The position numbers and the translations under genes are program-made. Below the pieces are notes generated by a model. It did no database searches. It had not been told where the DNA came from and saw nothing but the letters and a program-made list of their open reading frames with translations. From Streptomyces lienomycini (lineage in GTDB: Bacteria; Actinomycetota; Actinomycetes; Streptomycetales; Streptomycetaceae), in NCBI RefSeq assembly GCF_027947595.1, contig NZ_CP116257.1, forward strand, positions 5,527,501 through 5,591,500: a DNA stretch of 64,000 nt, in the 5' to 3' direction. Below are positions 33,146 to 40,849 of this stretch, in pieces. How positions within the stretch are numbered: the stretch's first letter is position 1; every line of letters begins with the position of its first letter.

Positions 33146-33850
33146 TCAGGCGAACCCGTCCAGCACCCGCGTCAGCGCCCGCTCGAAGACGCCCTCCAGG
33201 TCGATCGGTCCGGCGTCCTCGGCGAAGGACGCCGCCAGCCGCGGGTAGTTCCCGCTCGCGACCTGCCGGCCGAGGTAGGCGATCCGTGTCGCGTTCTCCT
33301 GCTCCTCGGACCAGGGCAGCGAGCGGGTGCGCTCGGCGGTGGCGATCTCGTTGCTCACGTACGTCGTCACCACGCCGTTCACCATCGCCACCAGCTCCAT
33401 CTTGGTGCCGTAGGGCGCCTCGAAGGGGTCGAGGCAGGCCAGGCAGTGTTCGAGGTAGCGCAGGGCGTTGGGGCTGAAGCCGTAGACCGGGGACATCAGG
33501 CGGGGCAGCCAGGTGTGGCGGTGCATCAGGGCGCGGGTCTGGTGGGCGACCCGGATCATGTTCGCGCGCCAGTCGCCGCTCGGTTCCCACAGCTCGTGCT
33601 CGCCGCTGACCGCGTCCATCATCAGCTCGTACAGGTCCTCCTTGCGGGGGACGTAGTTGTAGAGCGACATGGTGCCGCAGCCCAGCTCGCCGGCGACGCG
33701 GCGCATCGAGACCGCGTCCAGGCCCTCGGCGTCGGCGATCCGCACCGCGGCGGCGGCGATGTCGGCGCGGGTGTACGCGGGCCTCGGGCCGCGGCCGGTG
33801 CGCTCGGGGCGCGACCAGATCACTTCGGGTACGGCCGCTCGGCCCGCCAT
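33146..33850 (-). CDS. TetR-family repressor of the DrrAB-type exporter
   Basis: 234 aa. N-terminal GRGPRPAYTRADIAAAAVRIADAEGLDAVSMRRVAGELGCGTMSLYNYVPRKEDLYELM is the helix-turn-helix with an extended tail. The C-terminal domain (HTWLPRLMSPVYGFSPNALRYLEHCLACLD) is the TetR_C type found beside drug exporters, as in tetracycline-type repressors. It is divergent from the ABC exporter, and palindromes at 33879 and 33922 are the probable binding sites. Confidence 0.9.
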   Translation of the reverse strand: MAGRAAVPEVIWSRPERTGRGPRPAYTRADIAAAAVRIADAEGLDAVSMRRVAGELGCGTMSLYNYVPRKEDLYELMMDAVSGEHELWEPSGDWRANMIRVAHQTRALMHRHTWLPRLMSPVYGFSPNALRYLEHCLACLDPFEAPYGTKMELVAMVNGVVTTYVSNEIATAERTRSLPWSEEQENATRIAYLGRQVASGNYPRLAASFAEDAGPIDLEGVFERALTRVLDGFA

Positions 33851-33878
33851 CGTGCATCACCTCGGCCTCCATCCTAGT

Positions 33879-33895
33879 TACGTACAGCGTACGTA
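33879..33895. promoter_or_regulatory. Operator O1 for the TetR/DrrAB divergent promoter
   Basis: TACGTAC-AGC-GTACGTA is a perfect 7-3-7 palindrome located 28 bases upstream of the tetR start and 18 bases upstream of the exporter start. Confidence 0.75.
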
Positions 33896-33913
33896 GTGCG
33901 CTATGGTCGTCCC

Positions 33914-34915
33914 ATGACTACTACGTACGCTGTACTTAGTGAGGGTCTGGAGAAACGCTTCGGGGCCGTGCGCGCGCTGCGGGGTCTGGATCTCGCGGTG
34001 GCCGAGGGCACGGTCTGCGGACTGCTCGGGCCGAACGGCGCGGGCAAGACCACGGCGGTGCGGCTGCTGACGACGCTGCTGCGACCGGACGCGGGGTCGG
34101 CGCGGATCGCCGGGCACGACCTGGTGCGCGAGGCGGCCGCGGTCCGCCGCCGGATCGGGGTGACCGGGCAGTACGCGTCGGTGGACGGGGACCTCACCGG
34201 ACGCCAGAACCTGCGCCTGTTCGCCCGGCTGCACCGGGTGCGGGACGCGGCCGGGCGGGCCGACGCGCTGCTCGACCGCTTCGGTCTGGCCGACGCCGCC
34301 GACCGGCCGGCCTCCACCCTGTCGGGCGGCATGCGACGCCGTCTCGACCTGGCCGCGAGTCTGGTGCGGCGCCCCGACGTGCTGTTCCTGGACGAGCCGA
34401 CGACCGGGCTCGACCCGGCCAGCCGGAACCGCGTCTGGGAGGCCGTGCGCGCCCTGAAGGAGGAGGGCACGACCGTGCTGCTCACCACGCAGTACCTGGA
34501 GGAGGCCGACCGGCTGGCCGACGACATCGCCCTGGTGGACCGCGGCCGGGTGGCGCACACCGGGTCGCCGGCCGAACTCAAGGCGCTGGTCGGGTCCTAC
34601 GCGGAGGCCGTCGTCGCGGACGGGCACGAGCTGGCCCGGGCGGCGGCGGTCCTGGACCGCCTCACCGGCGTCGAGCCGGCGCTGGACCCCGACCGGCGCA
34701 CCGTCGGCGCCGTCAGCACCGACCCCACGCTCACCCTGCCCCGCCTGGTGCGCGAACTCGACGCGGCGGGCGTGCCGCTGCTGGACGCGAGCCTGCGTCC
34801 GCCGACCCTCGACGACGTCTTCCTCCGCCTGACCGGCGACAGCGGCGGTGGCGTCAGCGGTGATCACAACGGCGGCAGCGGCGACAGCGGCGGCACCAAG
34901 GAGTTGGCGGCATGA
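33914..34915 (+). CDS. DrrA-like ABC exporter ATPase
   Basis: 333 aa. Walker A GPNGAGKTT, Q-loop VTGQYASVDGDLTGRQNL, signature LSGGMRRRLDLAASL, Walker B VLFLDEPTTGLDPASR, switch LLTTQYLEEADRLADD; the daunorubicin-resistance (DrrA) C-terminal domain follows. The C-terminus ends in a Gly/Ser repeat (SGGGVSGDHNGGSGDSGG). It pumps a drug or lipid with the permease downstream, whose start overlaps its stop (ATGA). The ATG at 33914 has no Shine-Dalgarno sequence, and a TATGGT box 7-12 bases upstream suggests a leaderless mRNA. Confidence 0.92.
   Translation: MTTTYAVLSEGLEKRFGAVRALRGLDLAVAEGTVCGLLGPNGAGKTTAVRLLTTLLRPDAGSARIAGHDLVREAAAVRRRIGVTGQYASVDGDLTGRQNLRLFARLHRVRDAAGRADALLDRFGLADAADRPASTLSGGMRRRLDLAASLVRRPDVLFLDEPTTGLDPASRNRVWEAVRALKEEGTTVLLTTQYLEEADRLADDIALVDRGRVAHTGSPAELKALVGSYAEAVVADGHELARAAAVLDRLTGVEPALDPDRRTVGAVSTDPTLTLPRLVRELDAAGVPLLDASLRPPTLDDVFLRLTGDSGGGVSGDHNGGSGDSGGTKELAA
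33922..33938. promoter_or_regulatory. Operator O2 inside the start of the DrrA-like gene
   Basis: TACGTAC-GCT-GTACTTA is the O1 palindrome with one arm mismatch and inverted spacer. It covers codons 3 to 9 of the ATPase gene. With O1 it forms a large inverted repeat flanking the presumed transcription start. Confidence 0.7.
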
Positions 34916-35706
34916 GCACGATGGCCCACGGCCTGGCGTACGACGGCGCGGCGATGCTGGGACGCCAGCTGCGGCGGCTGCGGAACAACCCGGGTCTGCT
35001 GATCCTCACCCAGACGATGCCGATCACGATGCTGCTGTTCTTCGGGTACGTCTTCGGCAGCGCGCTCGCGATGCCGGGCGAGGAGTACCGGGCCTTCCTG
35101 GTCCCGGGGCTGCTGGTCGCCACGGCCGCGAACGGCATCATGACGGGCATGTTCCAGGCCGCCCAGGACACCCACCGGGGCGTGACGGACCGGCTTCGCA
35201 CCCTGCCGGTGAGCCGGGCGGCGATGCCGCTGGGGCAGTCGGTCGCGGACGTGGTCGTCACGGCCGCCGGGACGGTGCCCCTGCTGCTGGTCGGGCTCGC
35301 GGTGGGCTGGCGGGTGGAGGGCGGCGCGCTCGGCGCGGTGGGCGCGGTGGGGTTGCTGCTGCTGTTCCGGTTCGCGACGACGTGGATCGGGATCTACCTG
35401 GGGCTGCTCACCCGGAACGAGGAGGCCGCCGGTCAACTGGGCGGCGCGACCTTCATCCTTCCGCTGCTGTCCAACGCGTACATCCCGACCGGGGGCCTGC
35501 CGGGCTGGCTGCGCACGGTGGCGGAGTGGAATCCGATCAGCGCGGTGACCACGGCACTGCGGGACCTCTTCGGCAACGCTCCCGTGCCGGACGGGGCGGC
35601 CTGGCCGGTGGCGCATCCGGTCGCCGGGTCGCTGGCCTGGTGCGCGGTGCTGCTGGTGGTGTTCGTCCCGCTCGCCGTACGCCGGTACGCGCACGGGGGC
35701 CGCTGA
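34912..35706 (+). CDS. DrrB-like ABC-2 exporter permease
   Basis: 264 aa with about six transmembrane helices. LLILTQTMPITMLLFFGYVFGSAL and FLVPGLLVATAANGIMTGMFQAAQDTHRGVTDRLRTLPVSRAAM are the conserved ABC-2 segments. Partner of the overlapping ATPase gene and likely induced when the divergent TetR is released. Substrate unknown. Confidence 0.9.
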   Translation: MSTMAHGLAYDGAAMLGRQLRRLRNNPGLLILTQTMPITMLLFFGYVFGSALAMPGEEYRAFLVPGLLVATAANGIMTGMFQAAQDTHRGVTDRLRTLPVSRAAMPLGQSVADVVVTAAGTVPLLLVGLAVGWRVEGGALGAVGAVGLLLLFRFATTWIGIYLGLLTRNEEAAGQLGGATFILPLLSNAYIPTGGLPGWLRTVAEWNPISAVTTALRDLFGNAPVPDGAAWPVAHPVAGSLAWCAVLLVVFVPLAVRRYAHGGR

Positions 35707-35890
35707 GCGGGACGGGAAGGCGGGAGGACGTGCGGGGCGGGCGTACGAGAGCCGGGCGTACGGATACGGGCGTACGTGCGGGGGTCACCCGCGCTCGGGG
35801 GGCACACCGGGGCGCCGCTGCGTGCCGTGGGGATGACGGACGAGTGCCGCGGCGCCGCGCCGGGACGGTGTGACCGCCGGAGCGCGGGCC

Positions 35891-36160
35891 TCAGTTGCCG
35901 CCGAACAGCGAGCGACGCAGTCGACGCAGCGGCGCGAACAGCGAGACCCGGCGCACCCGGATGCCCCTGCTGCTGCGCTTGTGCGCGGGCTCACGCGCGG
36001 TCAGCTCACGCATCAACGACGTCGCCTCCACGGTCTCCCGCTGCGGGAGGGCAGGCCCTCCGAGCACCGCGAGATGACGGTCGAGACGCGAGCTGGTCGC
36101 GCTGCTGCCGCAGGTGATCGCAGGGACCCTTGCCCTGCTGCGCACCGTTATCTGTTCCAT
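35891..36160 (-). CDS. Small basic protein of unknown function
   Basis: 89 aa. It starts MEQITVRSRARVPAITCG after GGGGAGTGAC. The C-terminal third is strongly basic (KRSSRGIRVRRVSLFAPLRRLRRSLFGGN) and could be a membrane-surface or nucleic-acid-binding helix. No signal peptide. It is alone between the DrrAB operon and the SGNH lipase. The start is chosen from the ribosome site; the frame remains open further upstream. Confidence 0.6.
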   Translation of the reverse strand: MEQITVRSRARVPAITCGSSATSSRLDRHLAVLGGPALPQRETVEATSLMRELTAREPAHKRSSRGIRVRRVSLFAPLRRLRRSLFGGN

Positions 36161-36324
36161 GTCACTCCCCACCCGTACGAGTCCACCCGGCCCGGGCAGG
36201 GTAACCCTATCGCCCCGGTACGGCATGCGTGTATCGCGGTCACAGGATTCACCTTCCCCGTAAGGGGGTTGACGATTACTCTCCGAATACGGAAGGTTCC
36301 AGGGCGAGTTGGACATTCGACTCC

Positions 36325-36366
36325 GGTGACGGTCGGACCGGCCCCCCGTCCGGCCCGACCGTCACC
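36325..36366. terminator. Large hairpin upstream of the small basic gene
   Basis: GGTGACGGTCGGACCGG (36325-36341) pairs with CCGGCCCGACCGTCACC (36350-36366) at 16 of 17 positions around an 8-base loop. It could stop read-through from the lipase side, or be a regulatory structure. Confidence 0.5.
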
Positions 36367-36529
36367 GCCAGTGAGGTGGCGGAGCGGCTCGGGCCGGGCG
36401 CGGTCAGGGGCGTGTCGCCGCCGTCGGACCAGCGGGCCGCCACCGCGAGCCGCGAGAACGTGGGCGATCTCACGTACCCGCTCCCGCGCGGTGCCCCGCT
36501 CGCCCGCACGCGGGGCCACCGGGGCAGTC

Positions 36530-36566
36530 GGGAGGGGAGGCCCCGACGCGCGGGGCCTCCCCTCCC
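36530..36566 (-). terminator. Terminator of the SGNH lipase gene
   Basis: GGGAGGGGAGGCCCCG (36530-36545) and CGGGGCCTCCCCTCCC (36551-36566) form a perfect 16-base stem with the loop ACGCG, starting 22 bases after the lipase stop codon. Confidence 0.8.
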
Positions 36567-36588
36567 GGTCCGCTCCTCCCGCCCCGGG

Positions 36589-37395
36589 TCAGGCGGCGCC
36601 GTTGAGGACCGGCAGGTAGCCGCCGGACTGGCCGGCCGCGGTGGGGTGGTACGACTCGCCGATGTTCAGCCAGTTGACGCTGTGCAGCCAGGAGCTGCCG
36701 GAGCAGATCTCGTGACCGGTGAAGGTGGTGCGTACGTCGCCGAAGGTGAAGCCGTGGGCGGCGACGCGCTGGGCGATGACGGTGTTGAGGTGGTCGGAGG
36801 CGTTGTTGATGGCCTTCCGCTTGGCTTCGGACAGGCCGACGCAGGTGGTGCCGAGCTTGTAGAAGCGCGGGTAGCCGATGACGACGACGTGGGCGTTGGG
36901 GGCCTTGCTGCGGATCGCCGAGTAGACGCCGTCGAGGTTGCCGGGGAGCGTCGAGTCGACGTACGCCTCCGCGGTGGCGACCCGCGAGAGGCAGGAGCTC
37001 TCGGACTGGAGCACGCACGTCGTCATGACGTCCGCGAAGCCCGCGTCGTTGCCCCCGATGCTGAGGGAGACGAGGCCGGTGGCGGAGCTGAGGGGGCCGA
37101 GCTGTCCGGCGAGAACATCACCCGTACGGGCGCCGGAGCAGGCGGTGAAGTCGAACGTCGAGGGTGAGTGGGCGGCCGCCCAGAGGTACGGGTGGGCCTT
37201 CGTGCTGCGCTTGCAGTCGCCGCTGGAGCTGATGTAGCTGCCCGCTCCGACCCCGGAGGAGTAGGAGTCGCCGAGCGCCACATAGCCGTCGGCGGCGGCG
37301 GGTTGGGCCGCCTGGGCGGTCGCGGCGCCGGTGAGGGCCGCGGTCCCGGCGAGAAGGAGTGAGCCGAGGAAGCCGACAAGTCTGAAACGTCTCAT
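36589..37395 (-). CDS. Secreted SGNH (GDSL) lipase
   Basis: 268 aa. The ATG at 37395 begins MRRFRLVGFLGSLLLAGTAALTGAATAQAAQPAA, a clear signal peptide cut after AQAA. Block I is YVALGDSYSSGVGAG (Ser nucleophile in GDSY), block III is SIGGNDAGF, block V is GESYHPTAAGQ with the catalytic His. Six cysteines are conserved as disulfides, as in the S. rimosus/S. coelicolor extracellular lipase group, which this most resembles. It hydrolyses ester bonds of lipids outside the cell. Transcribed alone and followed by a strong terminator. Confidence 0.94.
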   Translation of the reverse strand: MRRFRLVGFLGSLLLAGTAALTGAATAQAAQPAAADGYVALGDSYSSGVGAGSYISSSGDCKRSTKAHPYLWAAAHSPSTFDFTACSGARTGDVLAGQLGPLSSATGLVSLSIGGNDAGFADVMTTCVLQSESSCLSRVATAEAYVDSTLPGNLDGVYSAIRSKAPNAHVVVIGYPRFYKLGTTCVGLSEAKRKAINNASDHLNTVIAQRVAAHGFTFGDVRTTFTGHEICSGSSWLHSVNWLNIGESYHPTAAGQSGGYLPVLNGAA

Positions 37396-37927
37396 GGAAC
37401 CTCCCTTAGCAGGATCTCTGCCGCAACCGTGGTACCAGCTACGCGCGTTGACTGGAAGTGTCCATGCCAATGAATGGCTGACAGTCGTTCACATTCGGAC
37501 GAAAGTCAGCGGGAACGTCAGTGCGCCCTTGACGCTCCACTGCACGCTACGTCACATTGAGGCCGGTCAAACCGACAAAAATGTGAGGCCTGCTGGCAGG
37601 TCTTGCCATACGGGTTCAATCGTCAATACCGTCATAGATCTCCCGTCATCGGTACGTCGGCAAGCGGCTCTGGGGAGGGCTCGAGGCCGCGGCGCACCGG
37701 GGCGGGACGCGCGGTAGGGGGGTGCCGTGCTCGGTGACCGCACCGGTGACCGGGCCGCGCCGCGCGGTCGGCTGCCGTTTCCACGGCGCCGACAGGCTTT
37801 GCCGACTCACCTGGCGGGCACGGAGATCCATGCCGTCGTGCCGTGGATGAGAACCCCCCTTTCGAACCGGAGACAGAGCCGGACCGCCCCTGGGGCGGGC
37901 GGTCCGCCGGACGAGAGGGACCAGACC
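37396..37927. other. Long divergent promoter region
   Basis: 532 bases between the lipase and the glycosyltransferase operon. The lipase-proximal half is relatively AT-rich (around 37440-37640) and holds TTGACG at 37529-37534 and CACATT about 18 bases on, a possible plus-strand promoter. No open frame with a credible start and coding character was found. Confidence 0.45.
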
Positions 37928-38767
37928 ATGAGCTCAGTTCTGCAGCCGGCGCCGGCGGGCAGCGATCCGTCGCCCGAGCCGCCGCCCGCCGGGGAGTACC
38001 GGCCCGTCTCCTCGCATCTGGCGATAGCACCGCCGGTGAGCGTGGTGATACCCGCCATGAACGAGGCGGAGAACCTTCCCTACGTCTTCAAGACGCTGCC
38101 CGACTGGATCCACGAGGTCGTGCTCGTGGACGGCAACTCCACCGACGGCACCGTCGAGGTCGCCCGGGAGCTGCGGCCGGACGTCACGGTGGTGGAGCAG
38201 CGCGGCAAGGGCAAGGGGGACGCGCTGATCAGCGGCTTCGAGGCGTGCACCGGGGACATCATCGTGATGGTCGACGCCGACGGCTCGGCCGACGGCCAGG
38301 AGATCGTCTCGTACGTCTCCGCCCTCGTCTCCGGCGCCGACTTCGCCAAGGGCTCCCGCTTCGCCAACGGCGGCGGCACCGACGACATGACCTTCGTCCG
38401 CAAGCTCGGCAACCGCGCGCTGTGCGCGGTGGTCAACCGGAAGTTCGGCGCCCGCTACACCGACCTGTGCTACGGCTACAACGCGTTCTGGCGGCACTGC
38501 CTGGACAAGATCGACCTCGACTGCACCGGCTTCGAGGTGGAGACCCTGATGAACATCCGGGTCGTGAAGGCGGGGCTGAGGGTCCAGGAGATCCCCAGCC
38601 ACGAGTACCTGCGCATCCACGGCGTGAGCAACCTGCGCGCCGTGCGGGACGGGCTGCGGGTGCTGAGAGTCATCCTCGACGAGCGCTCCAACCGGCGTGC
38701 GCTGCGCGGTCGTGAGCGCGCGACGACTCTGGTGTCCGTGGGCCCGGTCCCGGGGAAGGCGTCTTGA
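37928..38767 (+). CDS. Family 2 glycosyltransferase (polyprenyl-phosphate sugar synthase-like)
   Basis: 279 aa. The GT-A fold starts VSVVIPAMNEAENLPYVFKTLPDW, has the nucleotide-binding VLVDGNSTDGTVEVAREL, and the metal-binding IIVMVDADGSADGQEI (DAD). The C-terminal FEVETLMNIRVVKAGLRVQEIPSHEYLRIHGVSNLRAVRDGLRVL is like dolichol-phosphate mannose synthases without the membrane tail. First gene of a three-gene operon with overlapping cistrons; the next gene starts inside its stop codon. Probably makes a lipid-linked sugar or adds sugars to a surface glycan. Confidence 0.9.
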   Translation: MSSVLQPAPAGSDPSPEPPPAGEYRPVSSHLAIAPPVSVVIPAMNEAENLPYVFKTLPDWIHEVVLVDGNSTDGTVEVARELRPDVTVVEQRGKGKGDALISGFEACTGDIIVMVDADGSADGQEIVSYVSALVSGADFAKGSRFANGGGTDDMTFVRKLGNRALCAVVNRKFGARYTDLCYGYNAFWRHCLDKIDLDCTGFEVETLMNIRVVKAGLRVQEIPSHEYLRIHGVSNLRAVRDGLRVLRVILDERSNRRALRGRERATTLVSVGPVPGKAS

Positions 38768-39855
38768 GCGCTCCCGCCGCCGCCCCCACGGTCTCCGTGG
38801 TGATCTGCGTCTACACCGAGGACCGCTGGGAGGACATCCTCGCGGCGGTCGCCTCGGTGCGGGCGCAGTCCCACCCGGCCCGGGAGACGCTGCTGGTCGT
38901 CGACCACAACGAGGCGCTGCGGGTGCGGCTGCTGGCGGAGTACGAGGAGAGCCGGAGTGCGCGGGGCGCGCGGGGCATGCGGGACGTGGACGGCGTGCGG
39001 GACGTGGGCGGCGTGCGGGGCGTGCGGGACGTGGGCGGCGTGCGGGGCGTGCGGGTGCTCGCCAACGCGGGTCCCCGCGGCCTGTCGGCCGGGCGCAACA
39101 CCGGCATCGCCGCCTCGCGCGGTGAGGTGATCGCCTTCCTCGACGACGACGCCGTGGCCGAACGCGACTGGCTGCGGCACCTCACCGAGGGGTACGCCGA
39201 CCCGGCGGTCGTCGCCGTCGGCGGGCGCACGGTGCCGATCTGGGCGTCGGGGCGCCGGCCCGACTGGTTCCCGGAGGAGTTCGACTGGGTGGTGGGCTGC
39301 ACGTACCGCGGGCTGCCGCCCGGCCGGGTCCGGGTGCGCAACGTGCTCGGCGGCAACGCCTCCTTCCGCCGCGAGGCGTTCGACGCCGCGGGCGGTTTCG
39401 CCACCGGCATCGGACGCGACGGCGACAGGCGCCCGCTGGGCTGCGAGGAGACCGAGCTGTGCATCCGGCTCTCCCGCGCCCGGCCGGACGCCGTGCTGCT
39501 GATCGACGACCGCGCGGTGATCCACCACCGGGTGCCGGAGGCACGCGAGCACTTCGGCTACTTCCGCACCCGCACCTACGCCGAGGGCCTGTCCAAGGCG
39601 CTGGTGGCACGCAGCGTGGGCGCCGGCAGGGGCCTGGAGTCCGAACGCCGGTACACCACACGGGTGCTGCCCCGGGGTGTGCTGCGCGGGCTGGGCGACG
39701 CCGTGCTGGCCCGGCCGGGCGGTGCGGGCCGGGCGGGCGCGATCGTCGCCGGGGTGCTCACCGCGGCGGGCGGCTACGTGGTGGGGAGCGTACGGGCGCG
39801 GCGGGGCGGGGTCGTGTTCTCCTCGGCGCCCGTCGGGGAGGGCGCGCATGGCTGA
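38764..39855 (+). CDS. Family 2 glycosyltransferase with internal repeat
   Basis: 363 aa from a TTG overlapping the previous stop (TTGA). VSVVICVYTEDRWEDILAAVASVRAQSH and the metal motif IAFLDDDAVAERDWLRHL identify a GT2 enzyme; GCEETELCIRLSRARPDAVLLIDDRAVIHHRVPE is the acceptor/catalytic region. Between the two, residues about 68-99 are a repeat insert built on VRDVGGVRG. Such an insert in the first Rossmann half is unusual. A hydrophobic segment near the C-terminus (AGAIVAGVLTAAGGYVVGSV) may contact the membrane. Confidence 0.87.
   Translation: MSAPAAAPTVSVVICVYTEDRWEDILAAVASVRAQSHPARETLLVVDHNEALRVRLLAEYEESRSARGARGMRDVDGVRDVGGVRGVRDVGGVRGVRVLANAGPRGLSAGRNTGIAASRGEVIAFLDDDAVAERDWLRHLTEGYADPAVVAVGGRTVPIWASGRRPDWFPEEFDWVVGCTYRGLPPGRVRVRNVLGGNASFRREAFDAAGGFATGIGRDGDRRPLGCEETELCIRLSRARPDAVLLIDDRAVIHHRVPEAREHFGYFRTRTYAEGLSKALVARSVGAGRGLESERRYTTRVLPRGVLRGLGDAVLARPGGAGRAGAIVAGVLTAAGGYVVGSVRARRGGVVFSSAPVGEGAHG
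38995..39057 (+). repeat. In-frame 27-bp tandem repeat within the glycosyltransferase gene
   Basis: GTGCGGGACGTGGGCGGC plus GTGCGGGGC repeats at 38995-39021 and 39022-39048, with a partial third copy, preceded by a degenerate unit at 38977-38994. The period of nine codons keeps the frame (VRDVGGVRG). Confidence 0.85.
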
Positions 39856-40684
39856 GGAGGTCCACGAGGCCGACGCGCGCGTGCCGGTGCTCATGTACCA
39901 CGCGGTCGCGGACGGCCCGAACGAGGCGACCCGCGCCCTGTCGGTGTCCCCGAAGGCGTTCGCCGAGCAGATGGCGGCGATCGCCGACGGGGGCCGCACC
40001 CCGATCGGCACGGCGGAGCTGGCCGCCGCCTGGCGCTCCGGCGGTCCGCTGCCGAAGCGGCCCGTCCTCATCACCTTCGACGACGGCTACGAGGGCGTGC
40101 ACCGGCACGCCCTGCCCGTCCTCGCGGGACACGGCTTCCCGGCCACCCTCTTCGTCTCGACCGGCTGGCTCCGCGGCCCGTACGGGACCGGGGGTGCCCC
40201 GGACACCATGCTCGACTGGGACCAGGTCCGCGAACTCGCCGCGGCCGGCGTGGAGATCGGCGGGCACAGCCACACCCACCCGCAGCTCGACCAGCTCGGC
40301 CGGGCCCGGCTGCGGTTCGAGCTGATCCACTGCAAGGAGGTCATCGCCGACCAACTGGGCACCGTACCCGCGTCGTTCGCCTACCCGTACGGGTACTCCG
40401 ACCGCCGGGTGCGCCGGGCGGTGCGCGAGACGGGGTACGCGCAGGCGCTCGCCGTCGGCAACGCACTGGCCCGCCGTGCCCAGGGGCCGTACGCCCTGCG
40501 GCGGGTCACGGTGCGCCGCTCGACGGGGGCGGAGGAGTTCGCCCGGCTGGTCGAGGGCCGCGCGATCGCCCGCACCTTCGTCCGGGACCGTGCCCTGACG
40601 AAGGGGTACGCCGTGCTCCGCAGGACGCGGCAGGCACGTCGGCGGGTGCTCGGGCGGGGCCGGCTGCCGGGGTCCGGTGCCTGA
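39848..40684 (+). CDS. Polysaccharide deacetylase (NodB/CE4)
   Basis: 278 aa. PVLMYHAVADGP starts the domain; motif 1 is LITFDDGYEG with the catalytic Asp pair, motif 2 is GGHSHTHPQL giving the metal His residues, motif 3 is FAYPYGYSDRRV. It removes acetyl groups from N-acetylated sugars. There is no signal peptide, so it probably works on a cytoplasmic or lipid-linked intermediate. Its start overlaps the previous gene by 8 bases, which ties it to the two glycosyltransferases. The basic C-terminal tail (RRTRQARRRVLGRGR) may bind membrane. Confidence 0.9.
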   Translation: MAEEVHEADARVPVLMYHAVADGPNEATRALSVSPKAFAEQMAAIADGGRTPIGTAELAAAWRSGGPLPKRPVLITFDDGYEGVHRHALPVLAGHGFPATLFVSTGWLRGPYGTGGAPDTMLDWDQVRELAAAGVEIGGHSHTHPQLDQLGRARLRFELIHCKEVIADQLGTVPASFAYPYGYSDRRVRRAVRETGYAQALAVGNALARRAQGPYALRRVTVRRSTGAEEFARLVEGRAIARTFVRDRALTKGYAVLRRTRQARRRVLGRGRLPGSGA

Positions 40685-40724
40685 CCGCGCCGGCGGCCCG
40701 TCCGTCGCCCGCGCGTCGGACGCC

Positions 40725-40764
40725 CGTCGGGCGCCGGTCGGCCCCGTCGGGCGCCGGTCGGCCC
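40725..40764. repeat. 20-bp direct repeat in intergenic DNA
   Basis: CGTCGGGCGCCGGTCGGCCC occurs twice head to tail (40725-40744 and 40745-40764) in the 165 bases between the deacetylase and AAA ATPase genes. No function is evident. Confidence 0.7.
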
Positions 40765-40849
40765 CTTCCGTCGGCCGTCCGTGCCGTCCGTGCCGCGTGT
40801 GCCCGGGAAAGCGGGTGCACGCGACGGCCGGGTGCCCGATCATGGCGGC

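Larger units (their letters stand above)
36161..36588. other. Non-coding stretch with two strong hairpins
   Basis: 428 bases between the small basic protein gene and the lipase gene. It holds the two hairpins listed separately and a sequence TTGACGATTACTCTCCGAATAC near 36268 that looks like a plus-strand -35 followed by an AT-rich spacer. I see no convincing gene; minus-strand frames here have no recognisable domain or good start. Confidence 0.5.

Noticed and set aside
34842..34905. Glycine/serine-coding repeat at the end of the DrrA-like gene as a separate element
   Set aside because: It is a low-complexity C-terminal linker in frame with the ATPase and not an independent repeat.
36148..36519. 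Two minus-strand frames in the gap before the SGNH lipase
   Set aside because: No recognisable domain, no ribosome site, and they contain parts of the two strong hairpins.
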